NCBI RefSeq assembly: GCF_000739815.1
Contig: NZ_BBJJ01000062.1
Location: 1 to 38,398, forward strand
Origin: Paraburkholderia mimosarum LMG 23256 = NBRC 106338
GTDB taxonomy: Bacteria > Pseudomonadota > Gammaproteobacteria > Burkholderiales > Burkholderiaceae
Direction of reading: 5' to 3'
DNA length: 38,398 nucleotides
A program made the position numbers and the translations under genes. Of this stretch, positions 16,117-24,482 are shown piece after piece. The notes under the pieces are model-generated. The model did not search any database. It was not told the origin of the DNA and saw nothing but the letters and a program-made list of their open reading frames with translations. Within the stretch, counting starts at the first letter, position 1, and every line of letters begins with the position of its first letter.

Positions 16117-17220
16117 TCAGAACACATGCATCATGCCCACGTAGGCCCCGGTCTGCGATTGGCCGGCCAGTGGGCTCGTCGGTGTGCTCGAGTCGCGCGG
16201 CGTGGCGAATACGGAGAACGTGCCGCTCTTGCCGTTGTTGACATAGGCAACCGTGCCATACAGGAATGAGCGAGCGCTCAGGTTCCAGGTGGTGCCCAAC
16301 GCGTATAGCATGGCGTGGCTCGCTGGGTCGTGCGATACGTCGCCGCCGCCCTCGCCTACATGGATATAGAAACCGGCGGCTGTCACGGCCCATTTCGGCG
16401 TGGCCTGGTAGGTCGCGCCCAGCCAGTAGTGGTCGGCGGTATCGGAAATGCCGGGCGGCGAATCGGGCGCGGAGTAATGCGTGTACGCTGCCTGGATCTT
16501 GAACTTCTGCACACGCAGGTTGCCGCCCACGAAGTATTCGCGCGAGGCCGTGAAAATGTTGGAGAAGCGGCCGCTCGAATCGCGCAGTTCGTCGTAAATG
16601 CCGCGCACGTCGAAAAGCGGCGAGTGATACGAGAGCATGATGCCGTTGGAACGGCCGAATTCGCCTTGGGCGCCCGCGTTGAAGTTGCCGGGCTGGTTAC
16701 CGAACGAATACTGCCCCTGCACGTCGAAGCCATTCCACACAGGGCTGTGATATTCGACGTTGTTGCTCGTTTGCTGCCAGTTGCGCCCGCGCACGAGCGA
16801 GGCGGATGACACGGCCTGCTGCACGAACGGGTCGAACGCCCACACGCCGTCGCTGTCGATGAAAAGATTACGGCCGGCTTGCAGCTGACCCCACGTGTCG
16901 TTCTTCACACCCACGTACGCCCGGCGCGACCAGAGCCGGCCGCCGCCGGTGGTGCCATTCATGATCTGCACCGCGGTTTCGAGGTTGAAGATCGCGGCGC
17001 TGCCGCCGCCCAGGTCCTCGGTACCCTTGAGGCCGAACATGCTGGTGCCCCAGTCGCCGCCTTCGGCGCTCCAGCGGCTGTCACTGCCGCCGTTGCCGTT
17101 CGCAATGTGATTGAGGTATTCGATGCCGCCATCCACGCGGCCGTACATCGTGACACTCGATTGTGCGCACGCGGCCGAACTGGCGACGAGCAGCACCACA
17201 GCGCCCAGGGTCGTTTTCAC
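16117..17220 (-). CDS. Outer-membrane porin upstream of gcd
   Basis: A 367-residue porin of the same family as its two neighbours. The start is GTG 17220 with AAGGAG five bases upstream. The signal peptide is residues 1-19 (cleavage CA|QSSVTMYG); the MFGLKGTEDLGGGSAAIFNLETA block and the terminal Phe (GMMHVF) are present. It ends 53 bases before gcd on the same strand and is probably in one transcript with it, which suggests a role in sugar entry to the periplasmic dehydrogenase; this is inference from position. Upstream is a 500-base region with a striking palindrome at 17622-17639. Confidence 0.9.
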   Translation of the reverse strand: MKTTLGAVVLLVASSAACAQSSVTMYGRVDGGIEYLNHIANGNGGSDSRWSAEGGDWGTSMFGLKGTEDLGGGSAAIFNLETAVQIMNGTTGGGRLWSRRAYVGVKNDTWGQLQAGRNLFIDSDGVWAFDPFVQQAVSSASLVRGRNWQQTSNNVEYHSPVWNGFDVQGQYSFGNQPGNFNAGAQGEFGRSNGIMLSYHSPLFDVRGIYDELRDSSGRFSNIFTASREYFVGGNLRVQKFKIQAAYTHYSAPDSPPGISDTADHYWLGATYQATPKWAVTAAGFYIHVGEGGGDVSHDPASHAMLYALGTTWNLSARSFLYGTVAYVNNGKSGTFSVFATPRDSSTPTSPLAGQSQTGAYVGMMHVF

Positions 17221-17720
17221 GTCAACTCCTTCGTGGAGTCTTTCTTGATCCGGTCCATGCCGGGGCGGATAACGTGCAATAACATGCAGACCATCCCGCA
17301 CGCCCAGGCACAGGCTGGACGCATCGCGCGCCAAAAAGCATAGCGCGTCATCGAAAAACCCGCTTGCTGGCTGGACAGCGGACGATCCGGGCGTTTGCTC
17401 GCGATGGCAAGAGCATATTGCGTGCCGCGTCGCGGCGGCCGGCCTTATGTTGCCCGTGGGTCGGCCGTTTTGCGGTCGTCCGCCCACGGCGCCTTGCACG
17501 CGGCTGCTGGCGGATGCGTGCATCGTCTCGCTTGCGCGCGTGTTCCATGAGATTCGCACCATCGCCTGTTTTACGTACGATGACGCTTCCAGATCCAGCA
17601 GGATTCCTGATTATTCCAGCGGCATACCGACCGGTATGCGCCACCTCGCCTTGCATCATCCACGCGGTGGCCCACGAAATCCCATTTGCGACGCCGGCTC
17701 AGCCCTGCCCAACTTGCAGC
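17221..17720. other. Intergenic region between porin and TRIC genes
   Basis: Five hundred bases with no supported gene; all open frames lack family similarity and are Arg/Ala-rich shadows. It must carry the promoter of the porin-gcd unit. The only clear element is the palindrome at 17622-17639. Confidence 0.5.
17622..17639. promoter_or_regulatory. Perfect palindrome, candidate TetR-type operator
   Basis: GCATACCG-AC-CGGTATGC has perfect 8-bp arms around two bases. The ATACCGnnCGGTAT core resembles operators bound by TetR-family repressors. It lies 82 bases after the TRIC stop and about 400 bases before the porin start, and no T-run follows on either strand, so a terminator is unlikely. No TetR gene is in the window. 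Confidence 0.45.
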
Positions 17721-18455
17721 CTAGCGCGCGTCCTGCCGCGAATCCGCCTTGCGAAGTTGCTTCCCGGCATCGCCCCCTTCCGGCGGCTGCGGCTGCGCCG
17801 CGCGCACGCTATGAAAGACCGGCAGACGCCAGCCGAAATAAAGCGAGGCAAGCCGCAAGGCCACGCAGGAAATCACGGCTATCCAGGGCGTCCAGACCGA
17901 CGACCAGCCTAGATACGTGAGCCCCACCTGCACGGAAGCTCCGAGCAACGCGGCTGAAGCGTAGATCTCGCGATCGAGAATGGCCGGCACGCGCGACAGC
18001 AGCACGTCGCGCATCACGCCGCCGCCCACGGCGCTCACGATGCCGAGGATGATGGCAGGCTCCGCGCTCTGGCTGTACGCGAGCGCCTTTTGAGCGCCTG
18101 CCACGGCAAAGAGCCCAAGCCCGATCGCATCGAACAACAGCACGGGATGACGAAGCCGCCGCACCTGCGGATAGGCGGCGATGGTGAGCCCCGCGGCCAG
18201 CACGGTAACCGCGAGGTAGGCCCAGTTCGCGAGCCCCGCCGGCGGCACGGCGCCAATGCACAGATCGCGGAGAATGCCGCCGCCGCACGCAACCATGAAG
18301 CTCACGACCACGATGCCGAAAAGGTCCAGCCGCCGCTGCCGCGCAGCCACGGCGCCGGAAATCGCGAACGCGAATGTACCGATCAGATCGAGCGCCGTAT
18401 ACGCCGCATGAGCGTTGATATGCGCACTCATGTGCGCGCCCAGCTCCACGTTCAT
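17721..18455 (-). CDS. TRIC/UPF0126-type trimeric intracellular cation channel family protein
   Basis: A 244-residue polytopic membrane protein with two similar halves, each about three helices, as in prokaryotic TRIC (UPF0126, YicG-like) channels. The glycine-rich repeats are visible: ACGGGILRDLCIG near residue 58 in the first half and AVGGGVMRDVLLSRVP in the second, with FDAIGLGLFAVAG between. A hydrophilic tail of about 35 residues ends the protein. The start is ATG 18455, which overlaps the stop of the upstream M20 gene as ATGA; this suggests translational coupling and decides the start over ATG 18431. It is the last gene of a MarR-M20-TRIC unit. Bacterial TRICs conduct K+; a link to the peptidase is not obvious. 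Confidence 0.88.
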   Translation of the reverse strand: MNVELGAHMSAHINAHAAYTALDLIGTFAFAISGAVAARQRRLDLFGIVVVSFMVACGGGILRDLCIGAVPPAGLANWAYLAVTVLAAGLTIAAYPQVRRLRHPVLLFDAIGLGLFAVAGAQKALAYSQSAEPAIILGIVSAVGGGVMRDVLLSRVPAILDREIYASAALLGASVQVGLTYLGWSSVWTPWIAVISCVALRLASLYFGWRLPVFHSVRAAQPQPPEGGDAGKQLRKADSRQDAR

Positions 18456-19720
18456 GCTGCCTCGCTTTCCCGGACGAGCCACGCGGCGGCCGCACACAGC
18501 ATGGCCTCGAGGCCGGTGCGCAACGTGGGGTGGAGCACCGGCGCGAACTTCGGCGAGTGGTTGCTCGGGATTTCGTTGAGCTTTTTTGCGGCCCTCGCTC
18601 GCGCATAGACCTCCGGCTCGGTGCCGCCGACGAACCAGAACGCGTACGGCACACCCCATTCGCGGCCGAACACGCTGAAGTCCTCACTGGCGGCGGCCGG
18701 CTGCGTTTCATAAGCACGCTCGCCGAACCAGGCCTCGAAGGCCTTGCGCAGGCGGTCCGTCGCCGCGGCGTCGTTCACCGTTAGCGGATAGCTCGAGAGC
18801 GTCGTGAATTCCGGGTCGCGTGGCGCATTCGAGGCCGCACATTCGGCGCAGCAGATGCGGCGGATCGCACCTAGCATGTACTCGCGCACGTCGTCGTCGA
18901 AAGTGCGCATGTTGAGCTTGAGCGTGGCGTCGTCGGGGATGATGTTTTCCTTCGTGCCCGCCTGCAGCGCGCCCACCGTCAGCACGGCGCTGTCGCGCGG
19001 AGAGATTTCTCGCGAGACGATCGTTTGCAGCCGCAGTGTGGTGGACGCCGCCATGATCACGGGATCGACTGAGGTCTGCGGCTGCGAGCCGTGCGAGCCG
19101 CGGCCGAACAGCTTCACCTTGAGGCTGTCGCCCGCCGAGAGGATCGTGCCGCTGCGATAACCCACGGTGCCGGCCGGGCCGACCATCACGTGTTGGCCGA
19201 GAATCACGTCGGGCTTCGGAAAGCGCTGGATCATGCCGTCGTCCATCATGCTGCGCGCGCCGCGCCCCACTTCCTCGCCCGGTTGAAACACGGCGAGCAG
19301 TGTGCCGCTCCAGGCGTCGCGATGCGCCGCCATGAGCTGCGCCACGCCGACGAGCCAGGTCACGTGCAGGTCGTGCCCGCACGAGTGCGCCACGCCGACC
19401 TGCACGCCCTCTTCGTCTTTCGCGGTCACGGTGCTCGCATACGGCAGCCCGGTGGCCTCCGTCATCGGCAGCGCGTCCATGTCGGCCCGCAGCATCACAA
19501 CCGGTCCCTCGCCGTTGCGCAGCACGGCCACGACGCCCGTCACGCCCACTTCGCGTGCGACCTCGTAGCCAAGCCTTTCCATGCGCTCCGCCACGAGCGA
19601 CGCCGTGCGGAACTCCTGCATCGACAGTTCGGGATGCTGGTGCAGATCCTTGTAGAGCGCTTCGAGTTCGGGCAGCAGCGCGCCAATGGAGGGTGCTGCG
19701 GTTTCGACCAGATTCGGCAT
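18452..19720 (-). CDS. M20 family amidohydrolase (hippurate hydrolase-like)
   Basis: A 422-residue metal-dependent amidohydrolase of peptidase family M20, subgroup of hippurate and N-acyl-amino-acid hydrolases. Metal and catalytic residues: Cys114 and His116 (HSCGHDLHV), Glu149-Glu150 (FQPGEEVGRGA), His177 (LGQHVM), and the C-terminal AASEDFSVFG motif. The early HQHPELSMQE motif is typical. GGAGG lies five bases before ATG 19720. It follows the MarR gene by 69 bases and overlaps the TRIC gene by four. No signal peptide, hence cytoplasmic. An aromatic acyl substrate such as hippurate would feed benzoate into the nearby ben genes, but this is speculation from context. Confidence 0.9.
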   Translation of the reverse strand: MPNLVETAAPSIGALLPELEALYKDLHQHPELSMQEFRTASLVAERMERLGYEVAREVGVTGVVAVLRNGEGPVVMLRADMDALPMTEATGLPYASTVTAKDEEGVQVGVAHSCGHDLHVTWLVGVAQLMAAHRDAWSGTLLAVFQPGEEVGRGARSMMDDGMIQRFPKPDVILGQHVMVGPAGTVGYRSGTILSAGDSLKVKLFGRGSHGSQPQTSVDPVIMAASTTLRLQTIVSREISPRDSAVLTVGALQAGTKENIIPDDATLKLNMRTFDDDVREYMLGAIRRICCAECAASNAPRDPEFTTLSSYPLTVNDAAATDRLRKAFEAWFGERAYETQPAAASEDFSVFGREWGVPYAFWFVGGTEPEVYARARAAKKLNEIPSNHSPKFAPVLHPTLRTGLEAMLCAAAAWLVRESEAA

Positions 19721-19789
19721 GGACGCCTCCTTCGTGCGTTAGTAAAAAGCTGCGTCAAAGTGCGATGTGCGATGTACGCAGCCGCGATC

Positions 19790-20218
19790 TCAAGCGCCGT
19801 CGGACAGGCTTTGCGCGAGCTTGGCGAGCAACTGGTCGAGCATTTTGCGCTCTTGATCGGTTAGCACGGCGGCGAGTTCGGATTCGAGCTTCGAGCCCGC
19901 TTTTTCCGAGGCATTCGCCACTTCCGATCCTTCCGGCGTGACGCGCAGCGTGACGCTGCGCCGGTCCGCCGCGTGCTTGCCGCGGCGGATCAGACCGCGC
20001 GATTCGAGTTCACCGAGCGTTTTGGAAAGCAGTGTCTTTTCGATCAGCGCTAGCTGGGACACCGCCTTGGGCGCGATGCCCGGCGTGGCACAGATGATGC
20101 GAAGCACACGCAGGGCACGCACATCGAGATCCCAGCGCTCGCGATAAACCGCGTTGGCACGCTCGATGAGCAGTGCGCTCGTTTGGTCCAACCGGAACGT
20201 GAGGAAATCAGAATACAA
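19790..20218 (-). CDS. MarR family transcriptional regulator
   Basis: A 142-residue MarR-type winged-helix repressor. The DNA-binding part is visible as LRVLRIICATPGIAPKAVSQLALIEKTLLSKTLGELESRGLIRR, followed by the wing ADRRSVTLRVTPEGSEV, then a long dimerisation helix. The start is an unusual TTG at 20218, chosen because GGGGAG lies seven bases upstream and no ATG is available before the first helix. It is the first gene of a minus-strand unit with the M20 amidohydrolase and TRIC genes. A 27-base palindrome overlapping its own promoter indicates autoregulation of the whole unit. The ligand is unknown; many MarR proteins of this type sense aromatic acids. Confidence 0.88.
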   Translation of the reverse strand: MYSDFLTFRLDQTSALLIERANAVYRERWDLDVRALRVLRIICATPGIAPKAVSQLALIEKTLLSKTLGELESRGLIRRGKHAADRRSVTLRVTPEGSEVANASEKAGSKLESELAAVLTDQERKMLDQLLAKLAQSLSDGA

Positions 20219-20265
20219 ATGCGCGCTCCCCGGGCCGTCACCAGCCTCTCCGGCGACTGGTCGCC

Positions 20266-20300
20266 AGTATAGTCAGATAGTTGAAAATTTCAACTATCTG
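20266..20300 (-). promoter_or_regulatory. MarR promoter overlapped by a 27-base palindromic operator
   Basis: Arms CAGATAGTTGAAA and TTTCAACTATCTG (20274-20300) are perfect 13-bp inverted repeats around one base. Read on the minus strand, TTGAAA (20288-20293) and TATACT (20266-20271) are spaced by 16 bases, a near-consensus sigma-70 promoter for the MarR gene. The palindrome covers the -35 box and spacer, as expected of a repressor site. Confidence 0.75.
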
Positions 20301-20365
20301 GATTGGTGACTCAGCGAATTGCAAGCGCAGATGCGACTACGCGGCGGGCCTTTCGCTCGAAAGCG

Positions 20366-20401
20366 AAAAACCCGCCGCGCAGGGGGAAGAGGTCCGGCGG
20401 G
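20366..20401 (-). terminator. Rho-independent terminator of the third porin gene
   Basis: On the minus strand CCCGCCG and CGGCGGG form a 7-bp stem (20371-20377 and 20395-20401) followed by five T residues (20366-20370), 37 bases after the porin stop. The same bases can pair alternatively with GCGGCGGG at 20341-20348. Confidence 0.7.
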
Positions 20402-20437
20402 ACAGATGCCCGGCCGGAGTCTGGCTGACGAAACGAT

Positions 20438-21598
20438 TTAGAACGCGTGACGCATGCCCACCGTCACCGCGACCTGGGTTTCGGTCGACGACGGCGAGAG
20501 CGTGTTGATCATCGCGTGCGAGAGCACCGAGCCTTGCGGTGCGCCATGCACGTTCTGGTACACGCCTTCCAGGTAGAAGTCGGTGCGCTTGCTGACTGCG
20601 TAGTCCGTTTGCAGCATCGCCGTATTCCAGCCCGGGTTCGTGCCGTTGTACGCGCCGTGCGTGTACGTGTATGCGCCCGAGATGCTCAATGCCGGCGTGA
20701 GCGCGTATTTCACGTTCGCCTCGAAGTTGTCGAGGCGCAGCGATCCGGCGAGCGAGCCGGCGGAGGCATCGTTCGCGCCCAGATAAGTGCCCGTGCCGAA
20801 CGAGTACACGCCCGCGACGTTGTCGATCTGCGTGTGGCTCCAGACAAGGCCGACCGTGGCCGGGCCGTACGTATAGTTGCCGCCGAGCGACCATACGCGC
20901 TGACGCTCTGAGAGGAAGTTCGCGCTCGTGTCGCTGGTGGTGACGGCGCCGCTGCCGTTGCCTGCGTTATTGAACTGCAGGTAGCCGGCTGCGAGGTTCA
21001 GCGGGCCCTGGCTATACGAAACGGCAAAACCATACGAGCGGTTGTTCGCGAAGTTGCCGGCCTTGTTGCTGAACGAGTACATCGTCTCGAACGTCACGCC
21101 GTACAAGGTCGGGCTTGCGTACTTGACGGAGTTGTTGACGACCACCGAGTTCGCGGCGAGGTTGTCGTTCTCGAACGGGTGCGCCGCCATGTTGCCGCCC
21201 CACGTGTTGGAGCCAGCCGTAAGCGGGCCAACGAGGTCGTTCATCACGTCGAACTGGCGCCCGAACGTAAGCGTGCCGTACGGCTCGCTCTGCAGGCCGA
21301 CCCAGGCCTGCGAACCGAAGCCGAGACCCGAGAATGCCTGGGCGCCGTTATTCAGCAGGAAGCCTTGTTCGAGCTTGAAGATCGCATGCAGACCGCCGCC
21401 CAGATCCTCCGAACCTTTGAGGCCGAACACCGTATTCTGCGTCGAGCTGGTGTTCATCTGCCAGTTGCTGTGGCCGAGCTGGTTGTTCGTGTAGACGAGA
21501 CCGGTATCGATCAGGCCGTAAAGGGTCACGCTGCTTTGCGCGTGCGCCGACATGGCGAAGGCGCTCAGGAGTGCGGCGGCGAGTAGCGATTTTTTCAT
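20438..21598 (-). CDS. Outer-membrane porin downstream of the ben cluster
   Basis: A 386-residue porin with a classical signal peptide (residues 1-20, MKKSLLAAAL start, cleavage AHA|QSS), the TVFGLKGSEDLGGGLHAIFKLEQGF block near residue 55 and a terminal Phe (GMRHAF). GGAG lies about nine bases before ATG 21598. It is on the same strand as ben/cat but separated from benD by about 550 bases and a hairpin terminator, so it likely has its own promoter. A terminator follows. Benzoate uptake is possible from position only. Small-residue-rich extracellular segments are typical of the family. Confidence 0.9.
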   Translation of the reverse strand: MKKSLLAAALLSAFAMSAHAQSSVTLYGLIDTGLVYTNNQLGHSNWQMNTSSTQNTVFGLKGSEDLGGGLHAIFKLEQGFLLNNGAQAFSGLGFGSQAWVGLQSEPYGTLTFGRQFDVMNDLVGPLTAGSNTWGGNMAAHPFENDNLAANSVVVNNSVKYASPTLYGVTFETMYSFSNKAGNFANNRSYGFAVSYSQGPLNLAAGYLQFNNAGNGSGAVTTSDTSANFLSERQRVWSLGGNYTYGPATVGLVWSHTQIDNVAGVYSFGTGTYLGANDASAGSLAGSLRLDNFEANVKYALTPALSISGAYTYTHGAYNGTNPGWNTAMLQTDYAVSKRTDFYLEGVYQNVHGAPQGSVLSHAMINTLSPSSTETQVAVTVGMRHAF

Positions 21599-22146
21599 GT
21601 ATTAAAGCTCCGGAATTAGCGGTGGGTTAATGCATCGAATTCAGGCGGCCGGCACCATCGACGTGCAATCTCCTGTACGCGCATCCCATTTCGGTGCAGA
21701 TTCAATATCAAAAATCCGACCGCCGATGATTCTTGCGAATTACGCAAATCACCGGTGTTGAAAATGCAAAGATTGAATGGAGATCGTGCGACGCGTGCCA
21801 GCGCGAATCGAACACCCGCATCATAGGGTGTCGAAAATAAAAGTGGTGTCGAAATTCGGGCTGCGTGGCGTCGATGGCACAAGCACGCGCGTCAAGGGTC
21901 GACGCGCGTCACGGAATGTGCGGGGGCATGAATGCCGGTAATCGAATTACATAATGCTTTCGCGCCGCCACTTAAAACGGGAGAGAATCGCCTATTATTG
22001 ACTTTGTATTTTTGGTTCGAGGCGATTCGATTAAGCAGGGTGTGAAACTGATACGCGTTTTGGCTATACGAGATTGTGAGGCGATTGACGTGCGGCATTG
22101 CTTCACCAAAGCTGCCCGCGAAGATCACGGGCAGCGGGTTCATGGA
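21599..22146. other. Intergenic region between benD and the porin
   Basis: About 550 bases, visibly more AT-rich than the neighbours, with no supported gene; short frames here match nothing. It contains the benD hairpin at its right end and a small inverted repeat TTGCG-AATTA-CGCAA at 21733-21747, 135 bases before the porin start, which may be a regulator site. Confidence 0.5.
22111..22135 (-). terminator. Hairpin after benD, probable terminator of the cat-ben unit
   Basis: GCTGCCCG and CGGGCAGC form an 8-bp stem with a nine-base loop, 11 bases past the benD stop; on the minus strand it is followed only by TTT. It is likely but not an ideal terminator. Confidence 0.55.
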
Positions 22147-22923
22147 TCAGCCCGTATCGCCTCCAGCGACCGGCAATACCGAGCCGGTGATATAGCTCGC
22201 CTCATCGGAAGCGAGAAACAGAATCGGCGCGACCTGTTCGTCGATAGTGCCGTAGCGTTTGAGGAATGTCGATTCGGTGACCTGTTGGACCGCCTCGCTC
22301 ATCCATGTCTTTTCCTGCTCGCTGTCGCCCGCGGCATTGCGCGGAATGCGACGCGGCGGCGCGTCGGTGCCGCCTGGCGCCGTGGCCACGACGCGGATAT
22401 TGTGCTCCGCGTATTCCATGGCCAGCGACTGCGTGATCGCATTGACGCCGCCCTTCGCCGCCGAATACGGCACGCGCCGAATGCCGCGCGTCGCGTTCGA
22501 CGAAACGTTGACGATGGTTCCGCCTCCGCGCTCGAGCAGATGCGGCAATACGGCGTGGCACGTGTACAGCGTCGGCATGAGCGAACGGCGGATTTCCGCG
22601 TCGATCTGCGCCGGCTCGAACTCGGCGTACGGACGCATGCGAATCGCACCGCCCACGCCATTGATCAGGATGTCGATTCCACGAAATCGTTGAACCGCGA
22701 AATCCATTGCGGCTTTCGCGCCGTCATACGTTTCGAGGTCCGCGACGAATCCGGCCGTATCGGCGCCTTGCGCCTCGGCCGCGACCTCGGCGACGAAATC
22801 CGCGCGGTCGACGAACACCACCCTGCCGCCCTCTGCAGCCGCGCGCAGCGCCACGCCACGGCCGATGCCCTGTGCCGCCCCGGTGACGACCACGACCTTA
22901 CCTGCGAATCGTTGCATGATCAT
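22147..22923 (-). CDS. benD: 1,6-dihydroxycyclohexa-2,4-diene-1-carboxylate dehydrogenase
   Basis: A 258-residue short-chain dehydrogenase that oxidises and decarboxylates the benzoate cis-diol to catechol using NAD. The cofactor motif TGAAQGIGRG near residue 17, the NVSSNATRG strand with catalytic Ser, and Tyr-x3-Lys in VPYSAAKGG are present; the final SYITGSVLPVAGGDTG is typical of SDRs. Two starts are possible: ATG 22923, which overlaps the benC stop as ATGA, and ATG 22917, which gives a start like other BenD proteins. I list the overlapping one. Last gene of the cat-ben unit; a hairpin follows. The order benABCD is the canonical one. Confidence 0.93.
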   Translation of the reverse strand: MIMQRFAGKVVVVTGAAQGIGRGVALRAAAEGGRVVFVDRADFVAEVAAEAQGADTAGFVADLETYDGAKAAMDFAVQRFRGIDILINGVGGAIRMRPYAEFEPAQIDAEIRRSLMPTLYTCHAVLPHLLERGGGTIVNVSSNATRGIRRVPYSAAKGGVNAITQSLAMEYAEHNIRVVATAPGGTDAPPRRIPRNAAGDSEQEKTWMSEAVQQVTESTFLKRYGTIDEQVAPILFLASDEASYITGSVLPVAGGDTG

Positions 22924-23942
22924 GCCGCCTTCTGGACCACGTTGGGAGTGAACTTCTCGTAGTAGAAACTGTTGGGCTTCACGCCTTCGTCGTCGAAATA
23001 CTTGCGCACGGCATCCACCATCGGCGGCGGCCCGCACAGATAGACGTCGACGTCGCCGTCGTTCAGGGCATCGGCCGGAATGTGCTGCGTTACCCAACCC
23101 TTGCGCGGATGACTCGACTGGGCGTCGGCGATGACGGTCGCGTAGGTGAAGTTCGGTAGTTTCGCGGCGTAGGCCTCAATGGCTTCGACGAGCACGAGGT
23201 CGAGGTCGCGCGTCACGCCGTAGATCAGGTGAACCTTCTGCTGTGAGTTCGTGCGAGCGAGCACTTCCAGCATCGAGAGGAAAGGAGCCAGGCCCGTGCC
23301 GCCCGCGAGGAACAGCAGCGGGCGCTGCACATCGCGCAGATAGAAGCTGCCGAGCGGCCCGGTCAAGTCGAGTTTCGTGCCCGGCTGGGCGGCTTCGAGC
23401 CACGTGCTCATCACACCGCCGGGGATCTTCTTGATCAGGAAGCTGATCGTCGAATCGCCCGGCGCCGATGAAAAGGAATACGAACGATTCTGGCCGCTGC
23501 CGGGCACGTCGATGTTGACGTACTGGCCTGGCAGGAATACGGGGCCCGCGGCATCGACGGCCAGTTCGAGAACGACGGCCGCGTCGTTGTGCTGCTCGAC
23601 CTTCGTAACCGTGGCAGCGAACGTGCTTTGCCCGGTCTTGCACACCGTCGAGGACGCGGGAATCGCGATCACGCAATCGCTCTGCGGCACCATCTGGCAG
23701 GTGAGCACAAGGCCGCTGTCCTTTTCGTCCTCGCTGAGCGCGTCTTCGATATAGTCCTCGCCCAGGTCGTAGCTGCCGCTTTCCGCGCGGCACTTGCAGG
23801 TGCCGCACACGCCGTCGGAGCAATCCATCGGCAGGTTGATCCGCGCACGGAAGGCCGCGTCGAGGACCTTCTCGCCCGCCTTGCATTCGATGAAACGGGT
23901 CACACCGTCTTCGAAATTCAGTGCAATGTTGTAGCTGGACAT
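22920..23942 (-). CDS. benC: Benzoate 1,2-dioxygenase electron-transfer component
   Basis: A 340-residue ferredoxin-reductase. The N-terminal plant-type [2Fe-2S] domain (about 1-95) has Cys41, Cys46, Cys49 and Cys82 (CSDGVCGTCKC, LTCQM). The FAD domain has the RSYSFSSAPGD motif, and the NADH domain the FLAGGTGLAPFLSML and YLCGPPPMVDAV motifs. It passes electrons from NADH to the BenAB oxygenase. GGAGA lies before ATG 23942; the stop overlaps the benD start. It lies 51 bases after benB. Confidence 0.95.
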   Translation of the reverse strand: MSSYNIALNFEDGVTRFIECKAGEKVLDAAFRARINLPMDCSDGVCGTCKCRAESGSYDLGEDYIEDALSEDEKDSGLVLTCQMVPQSDCVIAIPASSTVCKTGQSTFAATVTKVEQHNDAAVVLELAVDAAGPVFLPGQYVNIDVPGSGQNRSYSFSSAPGDSTISFLIKKIPGGVMSTWLEAAQPGTKLDLTGPLGSFYLRDVQRPLLFLAGGTGLAPFLSMLEVLARTNSQQKVHLIYGVTRDLDLVLVEAIEAYAAKLPNFTYATVIADAQSSHPRKGWVTQHIPADALNDGDVDVYLCGPPPMVDAVRKYFDDEGVKPNSFYYEKFTPNVVQKAA

Positions 23943-23993
23943 GGTGTCTCCTTCTATCCCATGTTGAAACTGACGCTTGCCGTCTTCCTGACG

Positions 23994-24482
23994 TCAAACG
24001 TGATAAACGTCGAGCACCTGCCGGATGTAGTCGTTCTTGAGCACGATCTTCTTGTATGCGATCAGGAAGTCGTCGCCGGCTCGGCGCATGGTGACGAACA
24101 TCGTGCCGAAGAATTGATCCGTGGTCTTGTAGCGATGATTGAGCGTGTGGAAGTTGTAGCGCACGTCCACTTCGTCGCCGCGATCCGCCAGCACTTCCAC
24201 GTTCGTGACATTGTGGCTCGTGCGCGGCTCGGGCATCGAAGCGCCGCTGCGTTCGGTCTTGATGCGAAAGACCCGGTCTTCGAGGCCGCCGCGATCGGGG
24301 TAATACATCAGCGAGATCTGCGTTTGGTGATCGTCGGTGAGCTGGTCGTCATCGTCCCACGCCGGCATCCAGTAGGTCACGTCCTCCGCGTAGCAGGCGA
24401 GCCACGCTTCCCACTGGCGATCGTCGAGCAGGCGCGCTTCGCGGTAAAGCGTGGCGCAGATTTTCTGGTAGTCGTTGCTCAT
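23994..24482 (-). CDS. benB: Benzoate 1,2-dioxygenase small (beta) subunit
   Basis: A 162-residue ring-hydroxylating dioxygenase beta subunit, structural partner of BenA in the hexameric oxygenase. The family signature is visible in ARLLDDRQWEAWLACYAEDVTYW near residue 14 and in the C-terminal DFLIAYKKIVLKNDYI. The start ATG overlaps the benA stop as ATGA, suggesting coupled, equimolar translation. No catalytic residues are expected in this subunit. Confidence 0.94.
   Translation of the reverse strand: MSNDYQKICATLYREARLLDDRQWEAWLACYAEDVTYWMPAWDDDDQLTDDHQTQISLMYYPDRGGLEDRVFRIKTERSGASMPEPRTSHNVTNVEVLADRGDEVDVRYNFHTLNHRYKTTDQFFGTMFVTMRRAGDDFLIAYKKIVLKNDYIRQVLDVYHV

Noticed and set aside
20340..20379. 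Nine-bp-arm hairpin as a separate terminator
   Set aside because: Shares bases with the better terminator at 20366-20401 and is not followed by a T-run on either strand; kept only as an alternative pairing.
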